A stretch of DNA of 9,715 nucleotides from assembly GCA_027031565.1 (NCBI GenBank), contig JALVPX010000228.1, positions 1 to 9,715 on the forward strand, written 5' to 3'. The notes beneath the pieces were generated by a model that searched no databases, was not told the DNA's origin, and saw only the letters and a list, made by a program, of their open reading frames with translations. Of this stretch, positions 7,496 to 9,715 are shown in pieces. The first letter of the stretch is position 1, and each line of letters starts with the position of its first letter. The DNA comes from Deltaproteobacteria bacterium. GTDB taxonomy: Bacteria > Desulfobacterota > Dissulfuribacteria > Dissulfuribacterales > JALVPX01. Made by a program: the position numbers and the translations under genes.

Positions 7496-8830
7496 GTGGA
7501 AACACATTTCAAACCCTTGACACCAAGGGAAATAGTAGCAGAACTTGATAAGTATATCATCGGACAAGATCAGGCCAAGCGCTCGGTGGCCATTGCCTTG
7601 AGGAACAGGTGGCGCAGGCAGCAGGTCCCTGAAGAACTGAGGGATGAAATTGCACCAAAGAACATAATCATGATTGGCCCAACCGGCGTAGGCAAGACCG
7701 AGATTGCAAGAAGGCTTGCAAAACTGGCCCGCTCTCCTTTCCTCAAGATCGAGGCCAGCAAGTTCACCGAGGTCGGCTATGTGGGCCGGGACGTGGAATC
7801 CATGATCAGGGATCTCACCCACCTCGCAGTAGACATGGTCAAGTCCGAGGAAAAGGCGAAAATAGAGGCCCTTGCCGAAAAGCAAGCTGAAGAAAAGCTC
7901 CTTGACCTGCTCCTTCCACGGGTACCCGGCCAGCAGGCCGAAGAGACGTCAACCAGGGAGCGGTTCAGGGAGATGCTCAGGGATGGAAAACTCGAAGACA
8001 AGATGGTGGAACTCGAAGTAAGCACCCGGCCGCCTCAGCCCATGGTGGAGATCTTTGCAGCCACCGGCATGGAAGATATGCAGAGCAACCTTCAGGAAAT
8101 GCTCTCGAACATCTTCCCATCCAAAAGAAAACGCCGCCAGGTGAAGGTGTCTGAGGCCCGAACCATACTCCAACAGGAAGCAGCGGCAAAGCTCATAGAC
8201 ATGGACAAGGTGGTAAAGATGGCCATAACCAGGGTGGAGCAGTCCGGGATCATATTCCTGGACGAAATCGACAAGGTGGCATCAAAGTCGAGCGGCGGTG
8301 CAGGGCCTGACGTATCCAGGGAAGGCGTGCAAAGGGACCTCCTGCCCATAGTGGAAGGTACATCAGTACATACCAAATATGGAATCGTACGCACGGACCA
8401 CATATTATTCATAGCCAGCGGTGCCTTTCATGTTGCCAAGCCTTCCGACCTGCTTCCCGAGCTCCAGGGCCGTTTTCCGATCAGGGTGGAACTCAACGCC
8501 CTTACGCAAAAGGACTTTGTCCGCATACTTACCGAGCCCGACAATGCCCTTGTTACACAATACAAGGCGCTTCTGGCCACAGAGTCCATTGAATTGATCT
8601 TCGAGGATGAGGCCATTGAGGAGATCGCCCGCATGGCCTACGAGGTGAATGAGAGGACAGAAAATATCGGTGCCCGCCGCCTCCATACGGTCATGGAGAA
8701 GCTGGTCGAGGAAATCTCCTTCGAGGCACCTGATATAGCGCCTCAGACCATAAGGGTCACTGCGGATTACGTAAAGGAACGCTTGAGCGAAATCATGAAG
8801 GATGAAGACCTGAGCAGATTCATCCTCTAG
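7496..8830 (+). CDS. hslU: ATP-dependent protease ATPase subunit HslU (ClpY)
   Basis: HslU is the AAA+ unfoldase that caps HslV and feeds it substrates. The 444-aa protein is close to the E. coli length (443). Walker A is GPTGVGKT (61-68), the pore loop is GYVG (94-97), and the inserted I domain covers about 110-240 (charged and helical). Walker B is IIFLDEID (252-259), the arginine finger is probably R326 (LQGRFPIR), and sensor 2 is R394 (GARRLH). The protein ends in DLSRFIL, the C-terminal tail that inserts into HslV to activate it. The start is GTG at 7496. The nearest strong Shine-Dalgarno, AGGAGG (7478-7483, inside the end of hslV), is 12 nt away, longer than usual. No better start exists before the conserved LTPREIV. 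Confidence 0.97.
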   Translation: METHFKPLTPREIVAELDKYIIGQDQAKRSVAIALRNRWRRQQVPEELRDEIAPKNIIMIGPTGVGKTEIARRLAKLARSPFLKIEASKFTEVGYVGRDVESMIRDLTHLAVDMVKSEEKAKIEALAEKQAEEKLLDLLLPRVPGQQAEETSTRERFREMLRDGKLEDKMVELEVSTRPPQPMVEIFAATGMEDMQSNLQEMLSNIFPSKRKRRQVKVSEARTILQQEAAAKLIDMDKVVKMAITRVEQSGIIFLDEIDKVASKSSGGAGPDVSREGVQRDLLPIVEGTSVHTKYGIVRTDHILFIASGAFHVAKPSDLLPELQGRFPIRVELNALTQKDFVRILTEPDNALVTQYKALLATESIELIFEDEAIEEIARMAYEVNERTENIGARRLHTVMEKLVEEISFEAPDIAPQTIRVTADYVKERLSEIMKDEDLSRFIL

Positions 8831-8832
8831 GC

Positions 8833-8838
8833 AAGGGG
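8833..8838 (+). promoter_or_regulatory. Ribosome binding site deciding the argB start
   Basis: AAGGGG lies between the hslU stop and argB. It is 7 nt before the ATG at 8846 but only 1 nt before the in-frame ATG at 8840, too close for initiation. The downstream ATG is therefore the likely start. Confidence 0.6.
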
Positions 8839-8845
8839 TATGCAA

Positions 8846-9715
8846 ATGATAGACGGCAGGGAAAGGGCAAAGATCCTCATAGAGGCGCTTCCCTATATCA
8901 GGGAATTCTCCGGAAAGACCGTGGTCATAAAATATGGCGGCCATGCCATGGTGGATGAGCATCTGAAGGAAAAATTCGTGCTGGACATCATCCTGATGAA
9001 ATATGTGGGAATCCAGCCAGTGATAGTACATGGCGGCGGGCCGCAGATAAGCCGCATCATGGGCCGGATGGGCATAGAACCCACCTTTGTGGAAGGTCAA
9101 AGGGTCACGGATGACGAGACCATGAGCGTGGTTGAAATGGTGCTCGTGGGCACGGTGAACAAGGAAATAGTCGGCTTGATAAACAAGAACGGGGGCCGGG
9201 CAGTAGGGCTTTCAGGAAGGGATGGTGATCTCATACAGGCCTGCCAGATGAAGATATACAAATATACTGGCGAGGCAAGGCCGCCTGAAATAATAGATAT
9301 CGGCCGCGTGGGCAAGGTTGACAAGGTCAATACCAAGGTGTTGAAGGCCCTCCAGGCGGCTGACTTCATACCCGTGATAGCGCCGGTGGGGGTGGGCCCG
9401 CAGGGGCAGGCCTACAACATAAACGCCGACCTCGTGGCCGGGGCCGTAGCTGGAGAACTCTCAGCTGAGAAATTGATCCTTTTGACAGATGTGGCAGGGG
9501 TCATGGTGGAAAAAGATGGAGAATCCGAGCTGATCCATTCAATGAGCGCCCCTGAGGTCAAGACGCTCATCGATCAGGGCATTGCTACTGGCGGGATGAT
9601 CCCCAAGCTGAAGGCCTGCCTCAAGGCCCTGGAAAGGGGCGTAAAAAAGGCCCACATAATAGACGGCAGAAAGGAGCATGCCATACTCCTCGAGCTGTTC
9701 ACCAACGCCGGTGTT
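8846..9715 (+). CDS. argB: Acetylglutamate kinase (3' end outside window)
   Basis: This enzyme phosphorylates N-acetyl-L-glutamate with ATP, the second step of arginine synthesis. Within the window 290 codons are open. Motifs seen are VVIKYGGHAM (catalytic K29), the nucleotide/substrate loop VIVHGGGPQI (60-69), GLSGRDGDL (121-129), NINADLVAG (191-199), LLTDVAGV (212-219) and GGMIPKL (249-255, with K254). The last residues, HAILLELFTNAGV, are near the usual C-terminus (family proteins typically end soon after LFT..GIGT), so probably fewer than about 15 codons are missing. An N-terminal helix (AKILIEALPYIREF, 8-21) precedes the kinase core. That extension is typical of hexameric, arginine-inhibited NAGKs and absent from the arginine-insensitive E. 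coli enzyme, so feedback inhibition is inferred. It is 15 nt after hslU and probably co-transcribed. Confidence 0.96.
   Translation, partial: MIDGRERAKILIEALPYIREFSGKTVVIKYGGHAMVDEHLKEKFVLDIILMKYVGIQPVIVHGGGPQISRIMGRMGIEPTFVEGQRVTDDETMSVVEMVLVGTVNKEIVGLINKNGGRAVGLSGRDGDLIQACQMKIYKYTGEARPPEIIDIGRVGKVDKVNTKVLKALQAADFIPVIAPVGVGPQGQAYNINADLVAGAVAGELSAEKLILLTDVAGVMVEKDGESELIHSMSAPEVKTLIDQGIATGGMIPKLKACLKALERGVKKAHIIDGRKEHAILLELFTNAGV

Noticed and set aside
8405..9100. 231-aa minus-strand open frame across the hslU-argB junction
   Set aside because: It overlaps two clear genes on the opposite strand, is rich in His and Tyr from reverse-complemented common codons, and has no family motif.

Overview
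This window is a bacterial chromosomal housekeeping region of about 9.7 kb. It holds the 5' half of a 16S rRNA gene with its promoter and leader region, six complete protein genes and one gene cut by the right edge. The 16S sequence is clearly bacterial. Its signature stretches, the base composition near 50% G+C, and the gene set (HslUV, single-function ArgB, DprA with a C-terminal winged helix) suggest a Desulfobacterota (former Deltaproteobacteria) lineage. That placement comes from reading alone, without a database comparison, so it is tentative. I see no mobile element, CRISPR array, tRNA, phage gene or toxin-antitoxin pair.

Layout: positions 1-770 (minus strand) are 16S rRNA. Positions 771-1127 hold the rRNA leader with two candidate promoters, two boxA-like motifs and two inverted repeats. 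Positions 1128-5880 (minus strand) form a tight operon in the order sensor histidine kinase, dprA, topA. Its genes are 9-10 nt apart, and each downstream Shine-Dalgarno overlaps the preceding stop codon. Positions 5881-5995 are a divergent intergenic region with a strong candidate promoter for the kinase operon and a weaker one for the opposite side. Positions 5996 to the right edge (plus strand) form a second operon, xerC/D, hslV, hslU, argB, with gaps of 29, 7 and 15 nt.

Functionally, the minus operon joins a membrane signal sensor to DNA processing: DprA loads RecA on incoming single strands, and TopA relaxes negative supercoils. It points towards the rRNA operon. The plus operon joins chromosome dimer resolution (Xer recombinase), the HslUV protease and the second step of arginine synthesis. 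The genes dprA-topA and xerC-hslV-hslU form one co-directional block in Bacillus subtilis (dprA-topA-trmFO-xerC-hslV-hslU-codY). Here that block is split into two divergent halves, trmFO is absent from between them, and a histidine kinase heads the dprA-topA half.

No gene looks like part of an undescribed system. The points most worth checking are the predicted leaderless mRNA of the histidine kinase, the unusual kinase-dprA-topA operon with no response regulator beside it, the structured rRNA leader with a perfect palindrome at the 16S 5' end, and the base change in the 16S 27F primer site.
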